Positions 26,125 to 34,808 of a stretch of DNA of 64,000 nt are shown in pieces (position 1 is the first letter of the stretch; each line of letters begins with the position of its first letter). Made by a program: the position numbers and the translations under genes. Location: contig NZ_JAGIOR010000004.1 of the NCBI RefSeq assembly GCF_017876795.1, positions 124,001-188,000 on the forward strand. Reading direction: 5' to 3'. The stretch is from Rhizobium leguminosarum (GTDB taxonomy: Bacteria; Pseudomonadota; Alphaproteobacteria; Rhizobiales; Rhizobiaceae). The notes below the pieces were generated by a model. The model searched no databases and had not been told where the DNA came from. It saw only the letters and a program-made list of their open reading frames with translations.

Positions 26125-27015
26125 TCAGCGCTCCTTCACTTTGTTGAGGTACTTGACGTAAATGTTGGTGATGGCGAGAACCATGATGAGCACGATGTAG
26201 GCAAGCGCGCAGGAGCGCCCCGTCTGCCATTCCTGGAAGGCCATCTTGTAGAGCCGGATGGAGATCACCTCGGTTGTCGGTTGGCTGGTCAGGATGTAGG
26301 CGAGGTCAAAGGTCTTGAAGGCTTCCATCGTACGGAAGATGATTGCGATCATCAGGATCGGCGCTACCAGCGGCAGAGTGATGCGGAAGAAGGTATAGAA
26401 CGGTCCTGCCCGGTCGATCGCCGCTGCTTCGTAGAGATGCTTTGGCACGGCCGAAAGGCCGGCAAGCGACAGCAGCATCACGAAGGGCGACCACATCCAG
26501 ATGTCCGTGATCGCGACCGCATAGAGCGCCATATCCGGGTTCGACAGCCACTCGAAGGAGCCGAGGCCGAGTGTGTAGTTGATGATACCAAAGGAGGGAT
26601 CGTAGAGCAGCTTCCAGAAGAGGCCGACGACTGCCATCGAAAGCATCATCGGCAGCAGCAGCAGCGTCGTCAGAAGACCCTTCAGCGGAATATCGCGGTT
26701 GAGCAGCATCGCGGTACCGAAGCCGACGATCACCTGCCCCGAAACAGAGACGATCACATATTTCGCGGTGATGGCGAAATTCGACCAAATGAACGGATCG
26801 TTCAGCAGCTCGCGGTAGTTCTGCAAGCCGACGAAGTTGGCCGGCGCGTTGGACGAAGCGCGAAAGTCGGTGAAGGAATAGCCGAGCGAGTAGATCAGCG
26901 GAAAGATGTTGAAGACGATCAAGAACAGGATCGTCGGAACAATGAACAGATTGCGAATGCGGATGTCGCTCATGCCGTGGGATGCGGCACGCGATTTCGT
27001 GTCCAGCGATGTCAT
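26125..27015 (-). CDS. Sugar ABC transporter permease (MalF type)
   Basis: 296 aa from the ATG at 27015, six predicted helices. The EAA loop is EAAAIDRAGPFYTFFRITLP. The best Shine-Dalgarno (GGAGGAGAGG) fits a TTG at 27030 better than the ATG, so the true start may be five codons earlier. N-terminal region IRNLFIVPTILFLIVFNIFP is the first helix. It is separated from the binding-protein gene by a GC hairpin at 27148-27169. Confidence 0.9.
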   Translation of the reverse strand: MTSLDTKSRAASHGMSDIRIRNLFIVPTILFLIVFNIFPLIYSLGYSFTDFRASSNAPANFVGLQNYRELLNDPFIWSNFAITAKYVIVSVSGQVIVGFGTAMLLNRDIPLKGLLTTLLLLPMMLSMAVVGLFWKLLYDPSFGIINYTLGLGSFEWLSNPDMALYAVAITDIWMWSPFVMLLSLAGLSAVPKHLYEAAAIDRAGPFYTFFRITLPLVAPILMIAIIFRTMEAFKTFDLAYILTSQPTTEVISIRLYKMAFQEWQTGRSCALAYIVLIMVLAITNIYVKYLNKVKER

Positions 27016-27147
27016 GACTGCGGTGGCCAATCCTCTCCTCCTCCGAGAGTTCGGCGCCGGATGCAAAGGCATCACGATGCGCGAAGTGAATGCCGGGCGC
27101 CGCGCCCTCTCGAACCGCGCCCTTCGGCGCGAGATGCAGAATGAATG

Positions 27148-27169
27148 GGAGGGGCGGCGAGGCCCCTCC
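27148..27169 (-). repeat. GC stem-loop between binding-protein and permease genes
   Basis: GGAGGGGC and GCCCCTCC form a perfect 8-bp stem with a 6-nt loop, 15 bp after the binding-protein stop, without a T-run. Such stems in ABC operons stabilise the abundant binding-protein mRNA and lower expression of the permease genes. That role is inferred from position. Confidence 0.6.
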
Positions 27170-27183
27170 GCTGATTGCGTTTG

Positions 27184-28494
27184 CTATTTGTTGCGTCCGT
27201 ATTTTTTGAACGTCGCGTTCCAGTCCGCTGCCAGCGAGTCGAGCGCTTCCTTCGCCTTGCCTTGGCCGGCGGTGACGAAGGGATAAATGCGCTGGTTCAT
27301 CTGGATCAGCAGTTCGGCATATTCAGGAGTTGCCCAGAAGTCCTTCACCTTGAACATGGTCTCGTAGAAAGCCTTGTTATACGGTGTTGCGTTCTGAAAT
27401 TCCGGAGATTCAAGCACCTTAGCGCTTGCCGTGTAGCCGCCGAGTTCGGCCCAGCGCTTCTGGGTCTCGTCCTTGATGAACCATTCGAGGAATTTCATCG
27501 CCTCTTCCTGGTTCTTTGAATAGGAGATGACCGATATGCCCTGGCCACCGAGCGCTGCGAACTGCTCGCCGTTCGGGCCTGCCGGATTGGCAAAGAAGCC
27601 GGTAACCTTGGCGTTCGGGTTCGACGCCTCGTTCACCAGAGCCGGGAAGAAGGCGAAATAGTTCATGCTCATCGCCGCCAGGTTCTCGGTGATTGCCTGG
27701 TTGTTCTCGACGAAGAAGGACTTGGCCCAGCCCGGAGGCGTAAAGCCATAGAGCTCGCGATACAATTCGAGCGCTTTGACGTTCTTCTCAGAGTTGATGA
27801 TGCCGTCAACCTTGTAGTTCTGGTAGTCGCCGAGTTCGCCTCCAAACGAGAAGATCGCGTTTTCGACACCCATGACGAGGCCGTCATAAGAATTGTCGGT
27901 GTAGATGGCGATCCCGTAGCGCTTCTGGTCTGGACGGTGGAAGAACTCGGCGATGTCGCGCATCTCGGCCCATGTCTTCGGCGGGGCGAGGTCGTAACCG
28001 TATTTGGCCTTGAACGCCTCCATCTCCTTGGGGTCTTCGAACCAGTCCTTGCGATAGGACCACCCGACGGCGTCACCTTCTGCGGGAATTGACCAGTACT
28101 TCTTCGAGTTCGCCGGATACTCGGAGTAGTATTTTACCGTCGCCGGAGCCATCACCTGAGTCAGATTATGCTTGGTGAAAAATTCGGTGAGATCGACATA
28201 ATGTCCGGCTTCTGACGCCGCCCCGATCCACTGGCTGTCGCCGACGACCAGGTCGTAGGCTGAGCCCTTTGCGTTGAATTCGGTGAAGGCTTTTGTCTGG
28301 AAATCGGCCCATGGTGTCGTCTCGACAGTGACCTTGACGCCGGTTTGAGCCTCGTATTCGTTTACGAGTTCCTGAAGGTAATTTGCCGGGTCCCACTCGG
28401 CCCAGAAAATCGTCAGTTCCTGGGCCTGTGCGGACGTTCCGCAGGCCCACATCAATCCGACACCGGCAAAGAGACCGGTCATAGTTTTGCGCAT
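27184..28494 (-). CDS. Extracellular sugar-binding protein of ABC importer
   Basis: 436 aa. Sec signal peptide MRKTMTGLFAGVGLMWACGT, likely cut after AQA. The mature part begins ELTIFWAEWDPANYLQELVN, typical of cluster B/family 1 solute-binding proteins (MalE/UgpB-like), and contains FGGELGDYQNYKVDG and KNQEEAMKFLEWFI. The ATG at 28494 has GGGAGGAAACGTT in front. First gene of the importer operon; it determines substrate choice, but the ligand is not readable. Upstream lie two TGGT-N3-ACCA sites. Confidence 0.93.
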   Translation of the reverse strand: MRKTMTGLFAGVGLMWACGTSAQAQELTIFWAEWDPANYLQELVNEYEAQTGVKVTVETTPWADFQTKAFTEFNAKGSAYDLVVGDSQWIGAASEAGHYVDLTEFFTKHNLTQVMAPATVKYYSEYPANSKKYWSIPAEGDAVGWSYRKDWFEDPKEMEAFKAKYGYDLAPPKTWAEMRDIAEFFHRPDQKRYGIAIYTDNSYDGLVMGVENAIFSFGGELGDYQNYKVDGIINSEKNVKALELYRELYGFTPPGWAKSFFVENNQAITENLAAMSMNYFAFFPALVNEASNPNAKVTGFFANPAGPNGEQFAALGGQGISVISYSKNQEEAMKFLEWFIKDETQKRWAELGGYTASAKVLESPEFQNATPYNKAFYETMFKVKDFWATPEYAELLIQMNQRIYPFVTAGQGKAKEALDSLAADWNATFKKYGRNK

Positions 28495-28641
28495 AACGTT
28501 TCCTCCCATTTATGCACGCTTCCCGCGTCATCGCGGGCCTCCCGATCCGGCTTCTTGATCCTCCTGGGTGATTTTCGTGCTGGAGCCTCCCCGACCCTTC
28601 GCACGTTTCAGATCTCAAGCCTGAATATAATTTCCCTGATC

Positions 28642-28652
28642 TGGTAGTACCA
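28642..28652. promoter_or_regulatory. TGGT-N3-ACCA operator upstream of ABC importer
   Basis: TGGTAGTACCA flanked by GATC and AAAC, about 150 bp before the binding-protein start. Same form as the sites at 18604 and 18627, so the GntR regulator at 21015 probably controls uptake too. Confidence 0.65.
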
Positions 28653-28822
28653 AACGCCATTATCGTCAAGAGCGATCCTTGGAGAGCTTCCATCCACGGC
28701 CCGTCTTCCGAACTTCCCGGTATCTTCCCGGAACTGCGGCTCCTCTGATGCAGTTCCGGTCGCGCGGTCTCTCATTCCTCGTCGCCAATCCCGACCACGC
28801 CCAACATCGTAATCACTTCATC

Positions 28823-28833
28823 TGGTCGAACCA
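28823..28833. promoter_or_regulatory. Second TGGT-N3-ACCA operator upstream of ABC importer
   Basis: TGGTCGAACCA within ATCTGGTCGAACCAGTT, the most symmetric copy of the motif. It lies 18 bp beyond the tetR stop codon and about 330 bp before the importer. The 28495-28850 gap holds no gene. Confidence 0.6.
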
Positions 28834-28850
28834 GTTGAGGGGCTGCCATG

Positions 28851-29489
28851 TCATGCTTTGCTCTCCGCCTGCCGTAGCGCGCTGTCAACGAGCGCCTTGG
28901 CGGCCCACTCGGCAACAGACTGCGCACTTTCGAAGGTCAGGCCCCAGATATCCTTCAACACGATCAGCACCTCGACGCCGAAGACAAGCGAAAGCGCCTG
29001 CGCAAGGCGTTCCCGGGATTCGGGCGGCACGGTGCCCTGCAGGGGCGCCGTCACGTCCTTCAGCAGGTTGACCCGGTGACCGCGCGTAAACAGCGGCTCG
29101 TTGCCGAGCGTGCCCGCTTGGCGCTGCGCCCACTGGTCCAGCGAAAGTTTCAGCGCCGCCTTGAAGGTGGCCTCGAACTCGTCGATTCGCGGCATCGCAG
29201 TCGCCAGAAGGTCGGCGACGCGGATGCGTGCATCCGGACTGTCGGATGACCAGCCGAGTATCGGCCCCAGTGCCTCATCCACCACGGCATGCACGAGCGC
29301 GGCCTGGCTGGGAAAGTAACGGTAGGCCGTCGCGCGCGACACTTCGGCGGCCTCGGCCACTTCGCTTACCGACGGAGTGATGCCGGACTGCATGAGCCGC
29401 GTTGCCGTTTCAAGCATCAGTTTTCGCGTGCGGGCACGCGGGCCTCGCTCGCTCCTAGCTGTTTCGTTCTGTTGACGTGAGACGTCCAT
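28851..29489 (-). CDS. TetR-family transcriptional repressor
   Basis: 212 aa. The N-terminal HTH reads ARTRKLMLETATRLMQSG and SVSEVAEAAEVSRATAYRYF, the standard TetR recognition helix region; the C-terminal ligand domain has no family-level hallmark. The ATG at 29489 is chosen; the same frame stays open far upstream but antisense to the Tm-1 gene. The start lies 8 bp from a perfect palindrome (29497-29512) that overlaps the promoter of the divergent operon, so it should repress both that operon and itself. The ligand is probably a substrate of the Tm-1 operon. Confidence 0.92.
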   Translation of the reverse strand: MDVSRQQNETARSERGPRARTRKLMLETATRLMQSGITPSVSEVAEAAEVSRATAYRYFPSQAALVHAVVDEALGPILGWSSDSPDARIRVADLLATAMPRIDEFEATFKAALKLSLDQWAQRQAGTLGNEPLFTRGHRVNLLKDVTAPLQGTVPPESRERLAQALSLVFGVEVLIVLKDIWGLTFESAQSVAEWAAKALVDSALRQAESKA

Positions 29490-29512
29490 GTCTTTATGAT
29501 ACGCGCGTATCA
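29472..29512 (+). promoter_or_regulatory. Promoter of Tm-1 operon with overlapping TetR operator
   Basis: TTGACG (29472-29477), 17 bp, then TATGAT (29495-29500) is a near-consensus sigma-70 promoter pointing right. The perfect 16-bp palindrome TGATACGCGCGTATCA (29497-29512) overlaps its -10 and start region. The -35 lies inside the divergent tetR coding sequence. TetR binding here would block RNA polymerase directly. Confidence 0.8.
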
Positions 29513-29588
29513 AAAATTTGCAAGGCCCATCGCTTTGCCTCGGACGTGGGGTATGCTGGGAGGAAACCCACCCGGTCTCGGAGGGGAA

Positions 29589-30785
29589 ATGAAGCAGATC
29601 TACGTGGTTGGCACGGCTGACACGAAGGGCGAGGAGCTTGCCTATCTCGCCGCCTGCATCGAAGCGGCGGGCGGGGTTGTCGTACGCGTCGACGTCGGCA
29701 TCCGCGAGCCTCGGACCGCCGTCGATGTTACGGCCGGTACGGTTGCCGCATGCCATCCGGATGGTGCTGGAGCCGTCCTTGCCTGTGGGGACCGTGGAAA
29801 GGCAGTCGAGGCGATGGGCTTTGCCTTCGCGCGCTTCCTCGTGGAGCGCCAGGACATCGCCGGCATTATCGGTATCGGTGGAGGCGGGGGCACCTCTATC
29901 ATCACTGCAGGCATGCGCCAATTGCGGCTCGGCCTGCCAAAGATCATGGTCTCGACGCTCGCCTCCGGCGATGTTGCTCCCTATGTCGATGTTTCCGACA
30001 TCGTGATGATGCCCTCGGTCACTGACATGGCGGGCCTGAACCGACTCAGCCGGGTCATCCTTCACAACGCCGCCCAGGCGATCACGGCCATGTCCCGCCG
30101 GCCGGCTGAGGTGACCGCATCGAAACCGGCGCTCGGGCTTACCATGTTCGGCGTTACCACACCTGCCGTATCCGCGATCGTCGAGCGCCTCCGGGCGGAC
30201 TATGACTGCCTGGTCTTCCACGCTACCGGCACGGGCGGGCGCGCGATGGAGAAGCTTGCCGACAGCGGTCTGATCTCAGGCGTGCTCGACATCACGACGA
30301 CCGAGGTCTGCGACCTGCTTTTCGGAGGCGTCCTGCCTGCCACCTCGGACCGTTTCGACGCGATTGCCCGCACCGGCCTGCCCTATGTCGGCTCGGTCGG
30401 CGCGCTCGATATGGTGAACTTCTGGGCGCCGGAGACCGTCCCGGAGCGCTATGCTGGCCGGCTATTTTACCGCCACAACCCAAATGTCACCTTGATGCGC
30501 ACGACGTCGGCCGAATGCGCGCAGATTGGCCGCTGGATCGGCGACAAGCTCAATCTCTGCCACAGTCCGGTACGCTTCCTCATTCCCGAAAAGGGCGTCT
30601 CGGCCCTCGACATTGAAGGCGGTGCGTTCTTCGATCCGCAAGCCGACGCCGCGCTCTTTACCGCACTTGAGGCGACGGTGAAGCCGACCGCGTCGCGACG
30701 TATTATTCGCCTGCCGCTCCATATCAACGAGCCGCACTTCGCAGAAGCCGCCGTCGCGGCCTATCGTGACATCGCCAACCCCTGA
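29589..30785 (+). CDS. Tm-1-like ATP-binding protein (UPF0261)
   Basis: 398 aa, cytoplasmic. Opens MKQIYVVGTADTKGEELAYL, then IIGIGGGGGTSIITAGMRQL and LPKIMVSTLASGDVAPYVDV, the hallmarks of the Tm-1/UPF0261 family, whose plant member binds ATP and viral replicase. The bacterial reaction is not established. The ATG at 29589 follows GGAGGGGAA. The next gene (12 bp on) encodes the PEP-hydrolase-like partner; in fungi and plants the two are fused in one protein, which argues that they act together. Repressed by the TetR protein through 29497-29512. Confidence 0.9.
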   Translation: MKQIYVVGTADTKGEELAYLAACIEAAGGVVVRVDVGIREPRTAVDVTAGTVAACHPDGAGAVLACGDRGKAVEAMGFAFARFLVERQDIAGIIGIGGGGGTSIITAGMRQLRLGLPKIMVSTLASGDVAPYVDVSDIVMMPSVTDMAGLNRLSRVILHNAAQAITAMSRRPAEVTASKPALGLTMFGVTTPAVSAIVERLRADYDCLVFHATGTGGRAMEKLADSGLISGVLDITTTEVCDLLFGGVLPATSDRFDAIARTGLPYVGSVGALDMVNFWAPETVPERYAGRLFYRHNPNVTLMRTTSAECAQIGRWIGDKLNLCHSPVRFLIPEKGVSALDIEGGAFFDPQADAALFTALEATVKPTASRRIIRLPLHINEPHFAEAAVAAYRDIANP

Positions 30786-30797
30786 GAGACAAAATCG

Positions 30798-31640
30798 ATG
30801 CCAGCCATACCGCGCAAGACCATTCTCGAAAAATTTCACGGCATGATCACAGCCGGCGTGCCGATCGTCGGCGGCGGCGCCGGCACCGGCATCTCCGCCA
30901 AGGCTGAGGAGGCAGGCGGCATTGACCTCATCATTATCTACAATTCTGGGCGCTACCGCATGGCGGGGCGCGGTTCGGCGGCCGGACTGCTGGCCTACGG
31001 CAATGCCAACGAGATCGTGAAGGAGATGGCGCTCGAAGTGTTGCCGGTCGTGAAAAAGACGCCGGTGCTCGCCGGCGTCAATGGCACGGACCCCTTCGTG
31101 CTGATGCCGCGCTTCCTCGCCGACCTGAAGGCAATGGGCTTTTCAGGTGTACAGAACTTCCCCACAATCGGCCTCTTCGACGGCCGGATGCGGCAGAGTT
31201 TCGAGGAGACAGGCATGAGCTATAACCTGGAGGTCGAGATGATCGCCACCGCCCACGGGCTCGACCTGTTGACGACGCCCTATGTCTTCAACGAGAGCGA
31301 GGCTATCGCCATGACGGTCGCCGGCGCAGACATCGTCGTGGCGCATATGGGGGTGACGACCGGCGGCACGATCGGCGCCACATCCGGCAAGTCGCTCGAT
31401 AACTGCGTCGACGAGATCGCCGCGATCGCCAAGGCGGCGCGGTCCGTGCGCGACGATGTCATCGTGCTCTGCCATGGCGGCCCCATCTCCATGCCGGAGG
31501 ATGCACGCTACGTCCTCGAGCGTTGTGCTGGCTGCCACGGCTTTTATGGTGCAAGCTCGATGGAGCGCCTGCCGGCAGAGGCCGCAATCCGCAAGCAGAC
31601 GGAAGATTTCAAGGCGCTCGCCATCAGCACGGTTGTCTGA
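30798..31640 (+). CDS. Phosphoenolpyruvate hydrolase-like TIM-barrel protein
   Basis: 280 aa. Sequences [40 protein letters not shown] and [20 protein letters not shown] mark the PEP-hydrolase/TIM-barrel family (related to phosphoenolpyruvate mutase/isocitrate lyase folds). [17 protein letters not shown] is the conserved C-terminal strand region. Its in vivo substrate is unknown. Tightly linked to the Tm-1-like gene upstream and a cupin gene 21 bp downstream; likely acts on a 2-oxo or enol acid. Confidence 0.88.
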   Translation: MPAIPRKTILEKFHGMITAGVPIVGGGAGTGISAKAEEAGGIDLIIIYNSGRYRMAGRGSAAGLLAYGNANEIVKEMALEVLPVVKKTPVLAGVNGTDPFVLMPRFLADLKAMGFSGVQNFPTIGLFDGRMRQSFEETGMSYNLEVEMIATAHGLDLLTTPYVFNESEAIAMTVAGADIVVAHMGVTTGGTIGATSGKSLDNCVDEIAAIAKAARSVRDDVIVLCHGGPISMPEDARYVLERCAGCHGFYGASSMERLPAEAAIRKQTEDFKALAISTVV

Positions 31641-31661
31641 GAAGGGCATGGAGGCCGTTTC

Positions 31662-32075
31662 ATGGTAAAGGACAAGTACTTCATCTATCCGGAGGATGTG
31701 AGCGCCTTCGGTTTCGATTGGGGCAAGCTGTCGCTGACAGTGGCACCCGAGGTCAACGGCGCAAGCCGCTTTTCCGGCGGGGTCGTCGAACTGCCGAGTG
31801 GCGAGGGCCATTCCCGCCACAATCATCCGGGCGCAGAGGAAATCATCTTCGTGATTTCCGGCGAGGGCGAGCAGATGGTCGAGGACGAGACCGGTAATCC
31901 GGTGACGCGGAAGGTCGCCAGCGGCTGCACGATCTATATTCCCGAAAGTCGCTTTCATTCGACGAAGAACACTGGCGGCGGGCCGATGCTCCTCTTTGTG
32001 GTCTACTCACCGGCGGGGCCGGAGCTTGCGCTTCGCGATCTGCCGGACTTTCGCCTGCTGCCGCAGGGCCTCTGA
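31662..32075 (+). CDS. Cupin-domain protein
   Basis: 137 aa single-domain cupin. Motif 1 is GEGHSRHNHPGAEEIIFVIS and motif 2 is GCTIYIPESRFHSTKNTG, giving three His and one Glu for a metal. Such proteins are isomerases, dioxygenases or sugar-binding factors. In the operon between the PEP-hydrolase-like and M24 genes; probably processes the same compound. Preceded by GGAGGCCGTTTC. Confidence 0.85.
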   Translation: MVKDKYFIYPEDVSAFGFDWGKLSLTVAPEVNGASRFSGGVVELPSGEGHSRHNHPGAEEIIFVISGEGEQMVEDETGNPVTRKVASGCTIYIPESRFHSTKNTGGGPMLLFVVYSPAGPELALRDLPDFRLLPQGL

Positions 32076-32105
32076 GGCGGGCATCCATTTCCGGGAGGAA
32101 AGACA

Positions 32106-33296
32106 ATGAACGACAATGCATTGCAAACAAGGCAGGCCACCGTGGCACCGTTCGATACGGCCAAGCTCGACCGTCTCATGGAGGAAGCCGGTATCGACGT
32201 TATCGTCGCCACCTCCAAACACAACACGCAATACCTCATGGGCGGCTACAAGTTCATCTTCTTCGCCGCCATGGATGCGATCGGTCATAGCCGGTACCTG
32301 CCGATGGTGATTTATGAGAAAGGCGTGCCTGATCACTCCGCCTATGTGGGGAACCGCATGGAGGGCGCAGAACACCAGAACAATCCATTCTGGACGCCTT
32401 CCGTGCATACTGCGAGCTGGGGCACGCAGGATGCCGCCGGACTCGCCGTCGAGCACCTGACGAAAATCGGCAAGGCCGGTGGGCGCATCGGCGTCGAGGC
32501 AGCCTTCCTGCCATCCGATGCCCGCGATCTCCTTGCCTCTCGGCTGGATGGCGCTCGGTTTGTCGATGCCACGCATGTGTTGGAGCGGCTGAGGGCCGTC
32601 AAGACCCCGGATGAACTGGCAAAGCTTAGACGCGCCTCCGAACTGATCACCGACTCGATGCTGGCGACGATCGCGGCGGCCCGCGCCGGCTCGACGAAAC
32701 TGGAGATCATCGAGCATCTGCGCCGGGCGGAAACAAACCGGGGGCTGCACTTCGAATACTGCCTGCTGACGCTCGGCGCGAGCCACAACCGCGCTGGCTC
32801 GCCGCAGGCCTGGGCCGAGGGCGAGATCCTGTCGATCGATTCCGGCGGCAACTATCACGGATATATCGGTGACCTCTGCCGCATGGGCGTGCTCGGCGAG
32901 TCGGATGCGGAGCTGGAGGATCTTCTGACCGAAGTCGAATGCATCCAGCAAGCGGCCTTCGCCAAGGTCAGGGCAGGCGCTGCTGGCAGTGAAATGATCG
33001 TGGCAGCGGAAGCCGAGCTCAAGGCCTCGCCGTCGGCGGCCTTCACGGACTTCTTCTGCCATGGCATGGGCCTCATCAGCCACGAAGCGCCGTTCCTCAT
33101 GACGAACCATCCCGTCGCCTATGGGGGTATCGATGCCGACAAGCCGCTGGAAGCCGGCAGTGTGATCTCGGTCGAGACGACGATGCTTCACCCGAAGCGC
33201 GGATTCATCAAACTGGAGGATACGCTCGCCATCACCGATGGCGGCTATGAAATGTTCGGCGACCGTGGCCGCGGCTGGAACCGCGGCGGAGTGTGA
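32106..33296 (+). CDS. M24-family metallopeptidase/creatinase-like protein
   Basis: 396 aa. N-terminal creatinase-like domain (about 1-160), then the pita-bread domain with all metal ligands visible: two Asp in SIDSGGNYHGYIGDLCRMG, His in FFCHGMGLISHEAP, Glu in VISVETTML and Glu in IKLEDTLAI. This could be an Xaa-Pro dipeptidase or a creatinase/amidinohydrolase-like enzyme that has no peptidase role. GGGAGGAAAGACA precedes the ATG. Last gene of the Tm-1 operon; a terminator follows at 33317-33348. Confidence 0.88.
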   Translation: MNDNALQTRQATVAPFDTAKLDRLMEEAGIDVIVATSKHNTQYLMGGYKFIFFAAMDAIGHSRYLPMVIYEKGVPDHSAYVGNRMEGAEHQNNPFWTPSVHTASWGTQDAAGLAVEHLTKIGKAGGRIGVEAAFLPSDARDLLASRLDGARFVDATHVLERLRAVKTPDELAKLRRASELITDSMLATIAAARAGSTKLEIIEHLRRAETNRGLHFEYCLLTLGASHNRAGSPQAWAEGEILSIDSGGNYHGYIGDLCRMGVLGESDAELEDLLTEVECIQQAAFAKVRAGAAGSEMIVAAEAELKASPSAAFTDFFCHGMGLISHEAPFLMTNHPVAYGGIDADKPLEAGSVISVETTMLHPKRGFIKLEDTLAITDGGYEMFGDRGRGWNRGGV

Positions 33297-33316
33297 TTGC
33301 AGACCCAGCCCGCATG

Positions 33317-33348
33317 AAAGGCCCGGGAGACGTCACTGCCGGGCCTTT
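33317..33348. terminator. Bidirectional terminator between convergent operons
   Basis: AAAGGCCCGG and CCGGGCCTTT form a perfect 10-bp stem (12-nt loop), followed by TGTTTCTT. It separates the M24 gene (plus) from the DJ-1/PfpI gene (minus) and can serve both. Confidence 0.85.
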
Positions 33349-33368
33349 TGTTTCTTGGTGCCGTCGTC

Positions 33369-33962
33369 TCAGCTGTGGCGGATCTCCGTTCCCAGCACCT
33401 TCAGGCATTCGCGAATAAAGGCGGCGAGCGCCGTCCAACCTTTGGCCGAGACCATCGTACCATCGACATGGGCTTCGGTTGGCGACAGGTCGATATAGGT
33501 TCCGCCCGCCAGGGTGACCTCAGGCTCGCAGGCCGCAAGCGCACCCACCGTCTTGCCGCGAACGACACCGTCGACCGCGATCAGGATCTGGACCCCGTGG
33601 CAGATGGTGAAAATCGGCTTCCGATGCTCATGGAAGTGACGAACCATCGCCTGCACGCGTTTGTCGGTGCGGATATATTCCGGTCCGCGCCCGCCGGCGC
33701 AGTAGACGGCATGATACTGGTCGAGTTGGTCCTCGGCTTGGGAAAACGTCTTGTTAATCGTCACGTTGTGCCCGAGTTTTTCGGTGTAGGTCTGATCCCC
33801 CTCGAAATCGTGCAGCGACGTCCTGAGGATGTCGCCGGCCTTCTTGTCCGGGCACACGACGTGCACCGTGTGACCGACCGCCTCCATCGCCTGCTGAAAG
33901 ACGAAGATTTCGTACTCCTCGGTGAAATCGCCGGTGAGCATCAGGATTTTCTTGCCTGGCAT
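33369..33962 (-). CDS. DJ-1/PfpI-family protein
   Basis: 197 aa. Class I amidotransferase-like fold with nucleophile Cys in FTICHGVQILIA and an aromatic/Gly elbow in AVYCAGGRGPEYIRTDK. Family members are glyoxalase III-like, deglycase-like or intracellular protease-like; the job here is unknown. It follows the GntR gene by 54 bp on the same strand and has GAGGAGGAGAACCC in front of the ATG, so both are probably co-transcribed. Confidence 0.88.
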   Translation of the reverse strand: MPGKKILMLTGDFTEEYEIFVFQQAMEAVGHTVHVVCPDKKAGDILRTSLHDFEGDQTYTEKLGHNVTINKTFSQAEDQLDQYHAVYCAGGRGPEYIRTDKRVQAMVRHFHEHRKPIFTICHGVQILIAVDGVVRGKTVGALAACEPEVTLAGGTYIDLSPTEAHVDGTMVSAKGWTALAAFIRECLKVLGTEIRHS

Positions 33963-34016
33963 GGGTTCTCCTCCTCGTTGTCAGATCGGGCAGGCACGTC
34001 TTGCCTGCCCAATTCC

Positions 34017-34715
34017 TCAGATTTCGTCGAACGCCGGCAATAGCCGGTCGCGCGAATGTTCGATGTGGATGCGCATTGCGTTCGCAGCCGCGCTGGGGTC
34101 GCGCGCCGCGAAGGCATCAAGCAGCGTCTGATGCTCGCCGAGCGCCTCCTCGGTGACACGGCGATGGAACATCAGGCGGAAGATGTGGAAATGCGTGTGC
34201 TGGAATGTCAGCGTCTCGCGGATCAACCCGTTGCCGGCAAATTCCATGATGCGGTCGTGGAAAATAGCGTCCTTGCGGGCGAAGGCCGAATAGTTCGCTC
34301 GCTCGTCCCTGTTGTCGCTACGGGTCATCACGCCTGCGGCCTCCGTCAGGATGGCCAGCTTTTCGTCGTCCATCGCCTGGGCCGCCTTCGCAGCGCCGGC
34401 AGGTTCCAGCAGCAGGCGGAGTTCATAGAGCTCGTCGAAGCGGTGGCGCGTGATCTGGGGCGCGGCGCGATAACCGACGAGATGCTGCTTGACGACGAGG
34501 CCTTCGCCTTCAAGCCGGCCGAGGGCTTCGCGGATGGGCGTGTGGGAAACGTTGAATTCCCTGACCAGGTTGTCGACGGTGATACGCGCGCCCGGCGCGA
34601 TCTTCAACGACATGAGCTGATTGAAGATTGCCTCGTAGACGTCGCCGGCCAGGCTGTTGGCGCGCGGTATCTGGGTCGTGCTCGTCGAAGGTTCTTTGGG
34701 TCTCGTCGAAATCAT
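34017..34715 (-). CDS. GntR-family transcriptional regulator (FCD domain)
   Basis: 232 aa. wHTH: RITVDNLVREFNVSHTPIRE, then ALGRLEGEGLVVKQHLVGYR; FCD helical domain from about residue 95 with candidate metal His in DAIFHDRIMEF and THFHIFRLMFHRR. A different FCD-GntR from the one at 21015. It is divergent from the Ldh/ADH/ALDH operon; the 93-bp gap holds inverted-repeat sequences that are its likely operators. Confidence 0.9.
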   Translation of the reverse strand: MISTRPKEPSTSTTQIPRANSLAGDVYEAIFNQLMSLKIAPGARITVDNLVREFNVSHTPIREALGRLEGEGLVVKQHLVGYRAAPQITRHRFDELYELRLLLEPAGAAKAAQAMDDEKLAILTEAAGVMTRSDNRDERANYSAFARKDAIFHDRIMEFAGNGLIRETLTFQHTHFHIFRLMFHRRVTEEALGEHQTLLDAFAARDPSAAANAMRIHIEHSRDRLLPAFDEI

Positions 34716-34773
34716 CTGCTGCCATGCCTCTTGACAGGTTCAATCGCTAGCACGATGCTGCGGCCAAGACAAT

Positions 34774-34800
34774 CCTATATCCTATACGATTTAATATAGG
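34774..34800. promoter_or_regulatory. Candidate GntR operator in divergent promoter
   Basis: CCTATAT (34774-34780) and ATATAGG (34794-34800) are inverted arms, and the centre holds ATCCTATACGAT-like sequence (10 of 12 positions symmetric, 34779-34790 region). It is AT-rich against a GC-rich background and ends 8 bp before the Ldh-like start, beside the ribosome site. It probably binds the GntR protein encoded divergently. Confidence 0.5.
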
Positions 34801-34808
34801 GAGGAAAA

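Noticed and set aside
28851..30221. 456-residue TetR protein with a 244-residue N-terminal extension
   Set aside because: The extension is antisense to the Tm-1-like gene and has no homology; the ATG at 29489 gives a normal-size TetR.
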